Counted from the stretch's first letter, positions 7,723-16,151 are shown. The stretch is 64,000 nucleotides of DNA from DAOLCO01 sp964612555 (GCA_964612555.1 CAZTBW010000012.1:1-64000); one strand, 5' to 3'. Numbers and translations: made by a program. Notes: generated from the sequence alone by a model not told the origin.

Positions 7723-8250
7723 ATGGGATTTTTCAGAAAAAGTGAAGAAGAAATTATAGCACTTAAAGCTTTTGACTTGGCGTTTGATTCAATATTGTCT
7801 CAATCTTCTGAGTTGATTTTGCATAATGACTTTCTAAAAAAAACAGCAGAGCAGCATCAAAATTCAAATTTTCGCCTATCTTATTATTCTGCTATTGCAT
7901 GTGTTCATATGATTTACCTACAAAGTATTGTTAAATTTGGTTCAGGTTCTAAATGCTCAAAATCTGTTGCAAAAGTATTAAGAAAGCGATTTGAAACGAT
8001 TGTAAACACAAATTTCATGTTAAACCATGCAGGTCTTCTCAATTTTGTGAATGTCGTTATGGAAGAAGATGTTCACTTCAAGGATATGGCTATTGAGGAA
8101 AAGTTAGCGTTAATTCCTGGTATTTGGGTTTGTATGGCATTTGAGGGAAGTGGTGGAAAAAATTTGAATATGACGGATCAAAAATTTATAGACTCAAGTA
8201 AAAATGTAACAAATTGGCTTAAGAAAACCATAGGTAATGTCTTTTATTGA
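7723..8250 (+). CDS. Hypothetical protein, 175 residues
   Basis: I do not recognise this protein. ATG 7723 is preferred because GGTGGA lies 7 bases upstream; the open frame runs back to 7687. The product begins MGFFRKSEEE and is soluble and mostly helical by eye, with no signal peptide. It is the last gene of the AT-rich block and converges with the AbiE operon 47 bases later. Confidence 0.5.
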   Translation: MGFFRKSEEEIIALKAFDLAFDSILSQSSELILHNDFLKKTAEQHQNSNFRLSYYSAIACVHMIYLQSIVKFGSGSKCSKSVAKVLRKRFETIVNTNFMLNHAGLLNFVNVVMEEDVHFKDMAIEEKLALIPGIWVCMAFEGSGGKNLNMTDQKFIDSSKNVTNWLKKTIGNVFY

Positions 8251-8297
8251 TACAGAAAACTGTGCTTTCCTGTTCCCAGTGAGCGTATGAATCAATC

Positions 8298-9158
8298 TCA
8301 TTCAAACCTGATCTTATCAATAACCGCACTAAAAAAATCTTCAGACCAGATTTCTACACTCTTTTTATCGCTGATAAAAGGAAGTATATCTTGTTTCGCA
8401 AGTTGCCAATCTATCTGAGATATTCTTTCCTTAAAAAGGCTGATCAGAATTTCTCTTGTCAGGGGGGTGTCGGTTCCTGTGGATTCAAGAAGTTTTTCTT
8501 CCAGGTATTCTTTTTTTAATGGAATATCTCTTGAGAGAAACCATGCCAGATCATAAAAGTCTCTTCCTTTAACTCGTAACTTCCATTTTCTCATTAGTAC
8601 CGCATGCATTTTACCTGCAAAAAGGGAAGGGAGCGTTAATATTTTTACGGTATAGGGGGTTGGGAGCAGTAAGGTTTTTATTTCGGTGTCAAATGAAACA
8701 GGAGGGTCTATGTCTATCTCAAATTTGATTTTAATCAAGCTACCCTTTTGTATATTTTTTGAAAAATGTTTTGCTCCCTCGATGTCTAAAAAGACAAGAT
8801 GAGTATTCGTTTTTAAAAAAGCGGATTCTATCGTTTCTGGTTTGTTCTTTTTTATTTTGTTTAATTCTACTTTAAACCCATATGCTTCAAGCTCTCTTGA
8901 GATTATGGGGAAATATGAGTCTATTGCAAATAGGGGATCTTGTTTAAACAGAGTAAAATCAAGATCTTCTGAAAACCTGTTGAGACCATGAACAATTCTC
9001 ATGGCACTTCCCCCATAGAAAGCAGCTTTCTCAAAAAAATCTGCCCGATATAATCCAAGGAGAATTAACTCCTGGAGTATTTCCTTTATCGCATTTTCAT
9101 AATCTGCTTTTGATGCCGGAGAATATGTTGCGAGCATCTGCTCTATAGCTTCATTCAT
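8298..9158 (-). CDS. abiEii: AbiEii/AbiGii-family nucleotidyltransferase toxin
   Basis: This 286-residue protein matches AbiEii, the toxin of type IV toxin-antitoxin and phage abortive-infection systems, which blocks growth by nucleotide transfer to tRNA or another target. The nucleotidyltransferase motif is complete: AFYGGSAMR (Gly49, Gly50, Ser51) and RFSEDLDFTL with Asp65 and Asp67. A conserved KGRDFYDLAWFL motif follows near residue 195. It overlaps the antitoxin gene by 4 bases (ATGA). Intact motifs suggest an active toxin. Confidence 0.9.
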   Translation of the reverse strand: MNEAIEQMLATYSPASKADYENAIKEILQELILLGLYRADFFEKAAFYGGSAMRIVHGLNRFSEDLDFTLFKQDPLFAIDSYFPIISRELEAYGFKVELNKIKKNKPETIESAFLKTNTHLVFLDIEGAKHFSKNIQKGSLIKIKFEIDIDPPVSFDTEIKTLLLPTPYTVKILTLPSLFAGKMHAVLMRKWKLRVKGRDFYDLAWFLSRDIPLKKEYLEEKLLESTGTDTPLTREILISLFKERISQIDWQLAKQDILPFISDKKSVEIWSEDFFSAVIDKIRFE

Positions 9159-9796
9159 AAGACCTTTAACAAAGTATCAGTAAACCATATAATATGTGTC
9201 TGTGTGTAATATCTGGATAAGGATTTCAGCTTCTTCTTGTCAATTGTTGTTCTCATTTGGCTTAAGTCAAGTCTGTATGACTCTATTATATAATCAAAGT
9301 AATCTGCCTGATTCAGGAACTCTCCCTTTTTTTCCCTGAAGTAGAGGAAGTCAAAGAGACATTTTTCCGGGCTTGCATGAAGACAAAAAATTTTTTCAAA
9401 GATTTCATATAGAATGACTCCTTTGGAATATAATGTGTTTTTAAGATGGAAGTATTCAAAGCTGCCTATAGAGGTTGAGAATTTTTTCCCTTTGCCCAGG
9501 CATACAGATGTTATGCTGGTAGTTTTTTCAGGAATAAATCCATAAGTACTTAAAGCACTTTCGAGTGAAATGTATGATGGGGCATAAATCAGGTTCGCTA
9601 AAATTTCCAGAGAGTATGACCGAAGCCCAAGATTGTGCGAAGTAATGTAGACACCCTGTTTTACCGGAATAAGGAAATTATTTTTAGTGAGGCTGCTGAT
9701 TTTTTTTCTTGGATCTTTGTAATCAGACAAAATCCCCAGTAGCATGCTAGTGGTAAGTTCCGGAGTTTTGATTTTAGGAAGGAGTTTAATATTCAT
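9155..9796 (-). CDS. abiEi: AbiEi-family antitoxin and autorepressor
   Basis: This 213-residue protein fits AbiEi antitoxins: an N-terminal winged helix-turn-helix (residues about 10-55, ISSLTKNNFLIPVKQGVYI) followed by the family signature around YISLESALSTYGFIPE. AbiEi proteins counteract AbiEii without stable binding (type IV) and repress their own operon by binding inverted repeats. Here the start codon lies inside a long inverted repeat, as expected for autoregulation. ATG 9796 is the only reasonable start. Confidence 0.88.
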   Translation of the reverse strand: MNIKLLPKIKTPELTTSMLLGILSDYKDPRKKISSLTKNNFLIPVKQGVYITSHNLGLRSYSLEILANLIYAPSYISLESALSTYGFIPEKTTSITSVCLGKGKKFSTSIGSFEYFHLKNTLYSKGVILYEIFEKIFCLHASPEKCLFDFLYFREKKGEFLNQADYFDYIIESYRLDLSQMRTTIDKKKLKSLSRYYTQTHIIWFTDTLLKVL

Positions 9797-9838
9797 TGCC
9801 AGTATATTACCATTTTAGGGATATACTGGCAATGAATA
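9790..9838. promoter_or_regulatory. AbiE operator: 18-bp inverted repeat over the abiEi start codon
   Basis: Arms 9790-9807 and 9821-9838 are perfect reverse complements over 18 bp, spaced by 13 bp. The abiEi start codon (9794-9796, minus strand) lies in the left arm. Known AbiEi antitoxins bind paired inverted repeats at their promoter, so this is the likely site. Because the arm includes the start codon, an RNA hairpin here would also hide it from ribosomes. Confidence 0.8.
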
Positions 9839-10065
9839 AGCAATATGTTTTTAAGCTATTGTAATTACTACGCAATATTTCTTTATTTTTGACTAAAAAA
9901 TATAAGAACGATACACTCATTTCTGTTCCTTTCCATTCTTTTGAGCGGGTAGTCTGATTTGATCTTTGTTGTGCCGATCTCTTTTCTTGATGAGTTATGA
10001 GATCGGCGCAAGAGAAAACGGTTTTCTTGCCTGGTTTCCTACCTCCTATAAGGCATTAAAAAAAA
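9839..10065. other. Intergenic region with one hairpin
   Basis: This stretch separates divergent transcripts. It is AT-rich at the start and contains a 9-bp stem GCCGATCTC (9973-9981) with its complement at 9999-10007 around a 17-base loop. No T-run follows, so it is not a clear terminator; it may be an operator or leader hairpin of the next gene. Confidence 0.4.
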
Positions 10066-10677
10066 ATGACTGAAAAAGACACAAAATGCAGTGACTGCAT
10101 GGCGGTTAGTGCATTAACTATCTGTGACTCTGTTCTAACAGGAATCATGCATGGTATGAGCATGGAGATTGTTAGTATTGGGGAAAGAGAAGAGGGTGAA
10201 TGGCTTCCTTCTTACCCTGATGGGGAAGGAGGTTCGGAACTTGGCACTCTGAATGTCAATTTTGGCATTTTACAAGGTTTAAAAGTGCGGATTGATGATA
10301 TGAGGGGACACGTCTTTCTTGGTGATGAGTGCCCTTATACCAGAGAAGATATGGTCGAGCTTCTCAAAATAGTTCAAAAAGAAATGCGACGCATTAGTTT
10401 TGAAGATGGTAAGAAAGACCTTAGCGGAGATGCGCTCAAGTCTCATATCTCATTTTTGGATCGGGTAATCGAATCATGTGAGGGAAATCAGATTGTGAAA
10501 TGTAAAAGATGTTCCAATCTCCCAACTCACATGAAATATCATTTGATCAGTACGAATGCCGCGAGTTCCGCGGGTTTGGGTACTGCACAGCCTTTTCTAT
10601 TTATCTGCCAGATACTAGGCTTCTGCTTCTTGCTATTTATGGCATGGAGCCTGATCAGATATTTCTTCAATGTCTGA
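10066..10677 (+). CDS. Hypothetical tail-anchored protein with CxxC motifs
   Basis: I do not recognise this 203-residue protein. The N-terminus has CSDC, a second cysteine pair (CKRC) occurs at about residue 146, and the last 35 residues are a single hydrophobic helix (FLFICQILGFCFLLFMAWSL), so it would be tail-anchored in the inner membrane with the cysteine pairs in the cytoplasm, possibly binding a metal. AAGG lies 11 bases before ATG 10066. It stands alone between AbiE and Fic. Confidence 0.55.
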   Translation: MTEKDTKCSDCMAVSALTICDSVLTGIMHGMSMEIVSIGEREEGEWLPSYPDGEGGSELGTLNVNFGILQGLKVRIDDMRGHVFLGDECPYTREDMVELLKIVQKEMRRISFEDGKKDLSGDALKSHISFLDRVIESCEGNQIVKCKRCSNLPTHMKYHLISTNAASSAGLGTAQPFLFICQILGFCFLLFMAWSLIRYFFNV

Positions 10678-10814
10678 TTTGCCTTTTTCGATTTGATCTA
10701 TGATTTATAAGGAGCACAAGAGGTTTTATGGAGTACGACTCTTTTTCTTGCGCTTCTTTCAAATCAGAAAAACCTTATGCTTTGTTTATGAAATGCCTGA
10801 AAGATCAGTAAGGA

Positions 10815-11927
10815 TTAGTTTCCCTCAAGATTCAGGCTGTATTTGCTATTTCTGCCACTGCCTTCCAGTTTTAAAACCCCCATCTGCTTAAGTTCCTGCA
10901 AGTCTCTTGTGGCTGTTGCTTTTGAGGTTCTGGTAATGGCAATGTATTTTTTAGCACTCATACCTCCCTTAAATCCAGAGAGTCCTTCTTTCAGCATACG
11001 GCGTACAACTTTGGTTTGTCGTTCATTAAGCCTGTCTTTAAAACGATCAAACAGTCTTGTTTTTTTCAAGCTGAAGTGGATTTGTTCTTCAGCATGTGAC
11101 TGCGCTTCAAGACAAATCATTACAAAATATTCAACCCACCTGCTTATTTCATTTGATCGTTGAGCAGTCTTTAGTGCGTTATAGTAAGCGTTTTTATTTG
11201 TCTCTATAACTGTTGATAAGCTAAGAAGAACAGGGCTTCCTGTTCCTTGAAGCAAGGCTTTTTCAGATATGAATCTACCTATTCGTCCGTTGCCATCTTC
11301 AAAGGGGTGAATACTTTCAAAATATAAATGTGCTATAGCTGATCGAACAGGTGGTTGGTCGATTTCTTTTTTACCTCCCGGTGCGGTATCATTGAACCAT
11401 GTAATGAAGGCGTCCATTTCTTGTGGTACTTGTCTGGATGGTGGGGCTTCGAAGTGGGTTTTTTCTTTTCCTACAGCACCGGAAATAACTTGCATTGGTT
11501 CCTCATGTGTACGCCACGCTCCTTTTTTAATCTTCTGGTTATGCTGCATCAGAGTATTATGCCAGTCTAATAACATCGCTTTACTCAATGGTTCATCGTA
11601 GTGGTTGCGAACGGCGATAGTGAGTGCTGCAACTCCCTCAGCTCTCTTGTCCTCTATGTGTTCTTTGGGGATTGCCAATCCCAGGTTATTACGGATAGAG
11701 GACATGACATCCTCACGATTTAAATATTCACCTTCAATTTCGGATGTTTTAATAGCCTCGAGAACCATCATCTCAATGACAGTTTCTGTCTGAATATTCT
11801 CAGATAAGCCCTCAAGTAAGCCACTTGCACGCCCTGCTCGCTGGGCAAAAGTAAAAAGAGCTTTTTCAGAAGACCCCAATTGAAAGGTAAATTCAGTCCA
11901 GTCTGAAAGTTGCCAGTTATATTTCAT
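10815..11927 (-). CDS. Class II Fic protein (AMPylase) with C-terminal winged helix
   Basis: Fic enzymes usually transfer AMP from ATP to target proteins. The full active motif HPFEDGNGRIGR is at residues 207-218, and the N-terminal inhibitory helix motif TSEIEGE (residues 61-67, matching [S/T]xxxE[G/N]) identifies a self-inhibited class II protein. The first 90 residues fit the DUF4172 head of this subfamily. The last 50 residues (KYIAITRTSKATATRDLQEL) form a winged helix like those that bind DNA. Two palindromic operators sit at the 5' end, one touching the start codon, so the protein probably controls its own gene. Length 370 is normal for this type. Confidence 0.92.
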   Translation of the reverse strand: MKYNWQLSDWTEFTFQLGSSEKALFTFAQRAGRASGLLEGLSENIQTETVIEMMVLEAIKTSEIEGEYLNREDVMSSIRNNLGLAIPKEHIEDKRAEGVAALTIAVRNHYDEPLSKAMLLDWHNTLMQHNQKIKKGAWRTHEEPMQVISGAVGKEKTHFEAPPSRQVPQEMDAFITWFNDTAPGGKKEIDQPPVRSAIAHLYFESIHPFEDGNGRIGRFISEKALLQGTGSPVLLSLSTVIETNKNAYYNALKTAQRSNEISRWVEYFVMICLEAQSHAEEQIHFSLKKTRLFDRFKDRLNERQTKVVRRMLKEGLSGFKGGMSAKKYIAITRTSKATATRDLQELKQMGVLKLEGSGRNSKYSLNLEGN

Positions 11928-11999
11928 GAGCCGATTATATCGAACAATCGGCTCAAAAAAAAGCTAAAAATGAGCCGATTATTTGATCTGATCGGCTCA
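11927..11999. promoter_or_regulatory. Two 29-bp inverted-repeat operators of the Fic gene
   Basis: TGAGCCGATT at 11927-11936 pairs with its exact complement at 11946-11955; the same word at 11971-11980 pairs with a 9/10 match at 11990-11999. Both sites have 10-bp arms and a 9-base spacer, and their starts are 44 bp apart. The first abuts the Fic start codon. They are probably the binding sites of the Fic winged helix or another dimeric regulator. Confidence 0.85.
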
Positions 12000-12321
12000 A
12001 TGCAGTTTATAGGAGAGTTTTCAAGCAGTTACCCGCGCCCGCTCCCATTCACCTGATATATTCTGATATGTCTTCTGAGCCCTGTGCAAAAGCCAGGTTT
12101 AATATGTTTAAAGTTAAAATATGCAGAATATCAGCCTCGACACTGAAGCTCTCCGTTTCAGGGAGGGGTGACAAAAATTGTCTTTTCACTTTGGGGTGAC
12201 GTTTTTTGTTATTTTCGGGCTTGGTTTGATTATGGGGTCGGGTATTTGTTGTCTTGGGATAAGCGACTAAAATTATTGGTTATTTATACTCTTACTCAGT
12301 GATTAAAAAAAAATAATTCTC
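12000..12321. other. Intergenic region before the pilin promoter
   Basis: No open frame of note is found. There is a weak hairpin near 12135-12155 and two GGGGTGAC words at about 12176 and 12192-12200. Sigma-54 activators such as PilR bind upstream of this kind of promoter, so the region may hold their sites, but no clear inverted repeat was identified. Confidence 0.35.
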
Positions 12322-12338
12322 TGGCACCTCTCTTGCAT
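12322..12338 (+). promoter_or_regulatory. Sigma-54 (-24/-12) promoter of the pilin gene
   Basis: TGGCAC (12322-12327), five bases, then TTGCAT (12333-12338) reproduces the sigma-54 consensus TGGCAC-N5-TTGCA with the correct 12-base GG-to-GC offset. Transcription should start near 12349, leaving a leader of about 120 bases. Pilin genes of Pseudomonas, Geobacter and Myxococcus are commonly driven by sigma-54 with PilS/PilR. Confidence 0.88.
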
Positions 12339-12470
12339 CAAAAAGTACTGAATACGTTTCCGGTTTTTGACGATAACTCTCGGGAGCGTGAAGATTTTCA
12401 GAGATCAATATTGACCCCTGAGAATTGACAAAAATCTGATTCGTAACCCTAAAGAATGGAGCATTAAAAA

Positions 12471-12911
12471 ATGAAAAATACTATGAAGAAAGAAAGTGGT
12501 TTTACACTTATTGAACTTCTGGTGGTAATTGCAATTATCGGTATTCTTGCTGCAATTGCGATTCCTCAGTTCTCTGAGTACAAGAAAAAAGCTTTCAACG
12601 GTAGAGCGCAAACTGACTTGAGAAACGGTATCACTTCAGAAGAAGCTTACTTTGTTGATGAAGAACAATATGCAAGTTGCTCTAATGACTGTGTAGGCGT
12701 TCTTCCAGGTTTTGTTCTCAGCCAAGGGGTTCAAATTGACTTTGAAGCGGCAGACAGTGCTGGCACTGCTGACGAGTTCTCAGGCGCTTCTTGTCACGAT
12801 CAAGGTGACAGAGAATACGCTTGGGCATCAACTGGTGCTGAAGGTAACACCATGACTAACGAGGTTATGGCTGGTGCTTGTGCTCCAACTGCTCCTGGTA
12901 TTGGCAGCTAA
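12471..12911 (+). CDS. pilA: Type IV pilin, major subunit
   Basis: The precursor has a short leader ending in Gly10 and the prepilin peptidase site G|FTLIE, followed by the hydrophobic helix LLVVIAIIGILAAIAIPQF with the conserved Glu5 of the mature protein. The mature chain is 136 residues with a cysteine-bearing globular domain (cysteines near CSNDC and at the C-terminus), larger than the 61-residue Geobacter PilA. The early sequence (FSEYKKKAFNGRAQTDLRN) resembles deltaproteobacterial PilA. GGAG lies 9 bases before the ATG. It is driven by the sigma-54 promoter and followed by a terminator, so it should be made in excess over the downstream assembly genes. Confidence 0.93.
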   Translation: MKNTMKKESGFTLIELLVVIAIIGILAAIAIPQFSEYKKKAFNGRAQTDLRNGITSEEAYFVDEEQYASCSNDCVGVLPGFVLSQGVQIDFEAADSAGTADEFSGASCHDQGDREYAWASTGAEGNTMTNEVMAGACAPTAPGIGS

Positions 12912-12964
12912 TAGTAAGTTAGTAACTTACTACCCAAGGCGGACTTTATAGTCCGCCTTTTTTA
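12912..12964 (+). terminator. Pilin terminator with upstream hairpin
   Basis: A 9-bp stem with a 3-base loop (12912-12932) immediately follows the stop codon, and a second 9-bp GC-rich stem (AAGGCGGAC, 12936-12944, with 12951-12959) ends in a run of T. The second is a standard rho-independent terminator; the first may protect the pilin mRNA 3' end or strengthen termination. Confidence 0.88.
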
Positions 12965-13038
12965 TTGGCAAAGTCTTAATCCTGCATTATTATCAGCTAC
13001 GGTGTGCATATAATACAATCCAAGGATGTCCCCTGAAA

Positions 13039-14004
13039 ATGCTCCGAGCTAATGGTTTACAGTCTGATAGTCTTCAGGCAGGCGGTTTGCAGGCAAGTTG
13101 CGTGTTTAAGCTGTTACTGTTTTTTCTTGCTATCGCCTTTGTCTATTATTCCAGAAGTCTTCTCTTCACTTCACCATTAAAACAGGAAAATGCATCAGAA
13201 TATTCTCCTCCGCTCTACCTTCCCAAAATTGAGGCAGTTAAAGCCACTACCCTTGGATATGAACATTTTGTTTCAACCGTACTCTGGTTTAATACCATCC
13301 ACTATTTCGGCTCTCAGTTTGAGACTAAAAAAGCAATGCCATGGTTCAGTCATATGTGCGATCTGGTCACTGAACTTAACCCTAAAGGGCGTCATGTATT
13401 TGAGTTTTGTGGTACTCTGGTTTCATGGATTGCCCGTGAGCCAAATCGCTGTATTGCAATTCTTTCCAAAGGTATTAAGCATGACCCTGACTACTGGAGA
13501 TATTATTATTTGCGTGGTTTTACTTATTGGTATTTTCTTGAAGATTTAGATACTGCAAGAAAGGACTTTGAGTTTGCTGCGAAACTTCCCGATGCCCCCG
13601 TTTTTCTTTCTTCCCTTGCGTCTCGTCTGATCTCTGCCAGTGGTGATGTTGAGAGTGCAATTGCTTTTCTGAAAGCAAGCATAAAATCTACCAGAGACGA
13701 AAGAGCAAAGAACGCACTTAAAGAGCGCATACGTCTTGCCTATGTCACAAGGGAGATTGGAGTGCTTGAAGAAATCATTAAAACCTATCATAACGAGCAA
13801 GGTCATACACCTGAAAGTTTGGATGATCTTCTTTTGAAAGGGTATGTAAAGTTTTTCCCCCACGATCCGTATGGAGATCCATATCAATATGATGCTAACA
13901 CAAATGAGGTCTTTTCTTTAAAAGGAAAAAAAGGCTTGCACTTCCCGGGTAAAACAGCAAAAACTGGTATTGCCAAAAAAGAAGCTTGGGTGAGTAATGA
14001 ATAG
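13039..14004 (+). CDS. Membrane-anchored TPR protein, PilG-like position
   Basis: This 321-residue protein has one N-terminal membrane segment (VFKLLLFFLAIAFVYYSRSLLF), TPR-like helices in the middle (residues about 130-235), and a C-terminal segment resembling the C-domain of type II secretion pseudopilin G (PESLDDLLLKGYVKFFPHDP). Its stop overlaps the following ABC ATPase start by 8 bases. Together with that transporter and the upstream pilin, the arrangement matches the Myxococcus pilA-pilGHI region, where the ABC transporter is needed for pilus assembly. The pilG equivalence rests on context, not on sequence identity. Confidence 0.7.
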   Translation: MLRANGLQSDSLQAGGLQASCVFKLLLFFLAIAFVYYSRSLLFTSPLKQENASEYSPPLYLPKIEAVKATTLGYEHFVSTVLWFNTIHYFGSQFETKKAMPWFSHMCDLVTELNPKGRHVFEFCGTLVSWIAREPNRCIAILSKGIKHDPDYWRYYYLRGFTYWYFLEDLDTARKDFEFAAKLPDAPVFLSSLASRLISASGDVESAIAFLKASIKSTRDERAKNALKERIRLAYVTREIGVLEEIIKTYHNEQGHTPESLDDLLLKGYVKFFPHDPYGDPYQYDANTNEVFSLKGKKGLHFPGKTAKTGIAKKEAWVSNE

Positions 14005-14950
14005 CATATTGCAAGTAAAAGATCTTTCAAAATCATTTCGATCACACTGGACTTTTAAAAAGAAAGCAGGGATTGAAGGAATATCGTTCTCAGTAGCAGA
14101 AGGGGAGAGTTTTGCACTCCTTGGTGCAAATGGAGCCGGAAAGACAACTACTATAAAGAACATTCTTGGATTTTTGATACCGGATGCGGGAGAAATTCAT
14201 TTTAAGGGAAGCCCACTTTTTTCACCCGCTCAAAGAACTGAAATAGGATTTTTACCTGAGCAGCCATATTTTTATCAATATTTAACAGTGGAAGAAACGC
14301 TTAACTTTTATGCTGCACTGTTTTCCATACGCCCCTCAGAGCGCACAGAAAGAGTCAAATATGTACTGGATCGTTTAGCTCTTTTACATAAAGCAAAAGA
14401 TAAAGTGAAAAGTCTTTCAAAAGGTCAGCAGCAGCGCGTGGGGCTTGCTCAGGTGCTCCTGAATAATCCGTCACTTTTAATTCTCGATGAACCTTTTTCC
14501 GGGCTTGACCCTCTTGCCAGAGTGGAAATAAGAAACCTTTTATTAGACCTTAAGAAACAAGGTACGAGCATGATTATTTCATCTCATATATTATCTGATA
14601 TTGAGATGCTTTGTGACCGGGCGGTAATATTAAACAAAGGGAGAATCGGGGAAGAAATTAATATCGGGCAGCTTCTTGATTCCGGAGAAGCTGTTTACAA
14701 AGTCAGTGTACGAGGGGATCTTGGTTCTGTAAGCAGTGGAGAGAGTTCTGATATGCTGAAAGAAATCTTGTCCCATGTGACGAGTGGTAAGATCGTATCA
14801 GGAGTAAGTATATACGAATTTTCAGGATACGAAGAGGCGAGAAGATTGATGAAGTTTTGTTTCGATTATGAGTTTACGGTTCTTGAATTTTCAAGAGCAC
14901 ATCGTACTCTTGAAGATATTTTTATTTCTGCTACCAGTGCTAAAAAATAA
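13997..14950 (+). CDS. pilH: ABC transporter ATPase, PilH-like
   Basis: This 317-residue ABC ATPase shows Walker A GANGAGKT (residues 43-50), the signature LSKGQQQRVGLA and Walker B LLILDEPF, followed by a roughly 100-residue C-terminal domain. It overlaps the TPR gene by 8 bases and the permease gene by 1 base, so all three are co-translated. Its position next to pilA suggests the role of Myxococcus PilH, an ABC ATPase required for type IV pilus biogenesis. On sequence alone it could be any ABC-2 type exporter ATPase, so the symbol reflects context. Confidence 0.78.
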   Translation: MNSILQVKDLSKSFRSHWTFKKKAGIEGISFSVAEGESFALLGANGAGKTTTIKNILGFLIPDAGEIHFKGSPLFSPAQRTEIGFLPEQPYFYQYLTVEETLNFYAALFSIRPSERTERVKYVLDRLALLHKAKDKVKSLSKGQQQRVGLAQVLLNNPSLLILDEPFSGLDPLARVEIRNLLLDLKKQGTSMIISSHILSDIEMLCDRAVILNKGRIGEEINIGQLLDSGEAVYKVSVRGDLGSVSSGESSDMLKEILSHVTSGKIVSGVSIYEFSGYEEARRLMKFCFDYEFTVLEFSRAHRTLEDIFISATSAKK

Positions 14951-15717
14951 TGAAAATTACATCTATAGTTATCAATACTTTCAGGGAAGCGGTACGAAGT
15001 AAAATTCTTCATTCGGTGCTGTTTTTTGCCGCATTTATAATTGTAGTATCTGCCTTGTTTGGTTCTGTAAGCATTGGTGAACAGTTTCGTGTGGTAAAGA
15101 GTTTTGGTTACGCAGTGATCTCTCTCAGTGGTATGATTTGTACCGTCATTGCAGGGGTAGTTCTTTTTCAAAAAGAGATCAGTAATAAGACTATATATAA
15201 TATATTATCAAAACCGGTTTCCCGGGGAGAGTTTCTCTTAGGTAAGTTGGGAGGGCTCGCACTTACTTCCTGGGTACTTGTAAGTCTTATGATGTGTGCT
15301 CTTATGCTTTTTGTTTTTCCCATGGAGGGTGCATTTGACTGGCTTTTTTTTCAGGCTTTATATGTAATGTATCTTGAGATTCTGATTATAGCGTCTTTAA
15401 CCATCTTTTTCTCATCGGTGGCGGTGACCCCGGTTCTTCCCGGGATATTTACAGTGGCGATGTATATTTCCGGAAAATCTATTCATTACCTTTCATATTT
15501 TCTGAAAGAAGAAGAGGTGTCTTCAGTTGTGCTCGTGATGATTAAAGCAATTTCCTGGATACTTCCCGACCTGAGTATGTTAACTCCCTATGATCAACTT
15601 TTATATGGAGAGGGGCTCAGTCTTTCAGAAATGACTGCTCTTTTTGTTTATTCGTTCTCCTATGCAGTGGCAGTATTCCTGATAAGCAGCCTGATATTTA
15701 AATACCGTGAGATTTAA
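14950..15717 (+). CDS. ABC-2 type permease, PilI-like
   Basis: This 255-residue integral membrane protein has about six hydrophobic helices and the ABC-2 family motif ISNKTIYNILSKPVSRGEF after the second helix. Its ATG overlaps the ATPase stop (TAATG). It is the membrane half of the transporter encoded by this operon. If the pilGHI analogy holds it corresponds to PilI. No terminator is evident after it. Confidence 0.8.
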   Translation: MKITSIVINTFREAVRSKILHSVLFFAAFIIVVSALFGSVSIGEQFRVVKSFGYAVISLSGMICTVIAGVVLFQKEISNKTIYNILSKPVSRGEFLLGKLGGLALTSWVLVSLMMCALMLFVFPMEGAFDWLFFQALYVMYLEILIIASLTIFFSSVAVTPVLPGIFTVAMYISGKSIHYLSYFLKEEEVSSVVLVMIKAISWILPDLSMLTPYDQLLYGEGLSLSEMTALFVYSFSYAVAVFLISSLIFKYREI

Positions 15718-15818
15718 TAATTATCTATTGTGCTTTTTTGAAACCATGACTATTTTGTATAATCTCAATATATAAGAATATTAAGAAATAAATGTACCAA
15801 GAGGTAAAGGGCTCTCAG

Positions 15819-16136
15819 ATGGCAAAAAGTAATTCTCCAAAAAAATCAAAATCTTCTGATTCCAAGTCTAATTCAGTATCCAAAGAGATGTTAGTTGAGT
15901 ACATCAATGATATTGCTGAAAGAACTTTGCAGGAAGATGAGTCCAAGCTTCATTCTGTAATAGCTATTAATCAGATACTTTCAGATAATGATAAACTTTC
16001 GATGCTTGATGAGGAAATGAAAGAACAGCTTAGAGATATCTGGTCAAGAATCAAGGGGGCTGGCATTCAGCTGGTTGATCCCCCGGTGTTATTTGGCTTA
16101 CCTGAAGATTTCTCTTTAGATGATACTAATCCGTAG
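15819..16136 (+). CDS. Hypothetical protein, 105 residues
   Basis: I do not recognise this protein. ATG 15819 has GAGGTAAAGGG ending 7 bases upstream and is preferred to an earlier ATG at 15792. The N-terminal 25 residues are Lys/Ser-rich and disordered; the rest is helical and acidic, ending in FGLPEDFSLDDTNP. It is separate from the pil operon by 100 bases and converges with flgM. Confidence 0.55.
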   Translation: MAKSNSPKKSKSSDSKSNSVSKEMLVEYINDIAERTLQEDESKLHSVIAINQILSDNDKLSMLDEEMKEQLRDIWSRIKGAGIQLVDPPVLFGLPEDFSLDDTNP

Positions 16137-16151
16137 TTGTTTTATCCCGCT

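Noticed and set aside
10509..10891. Two small plus-strand frames between the CxxC protein and Fic
   Set aside because: They overlap the ends of the two real genes in other frames and look like shadows.
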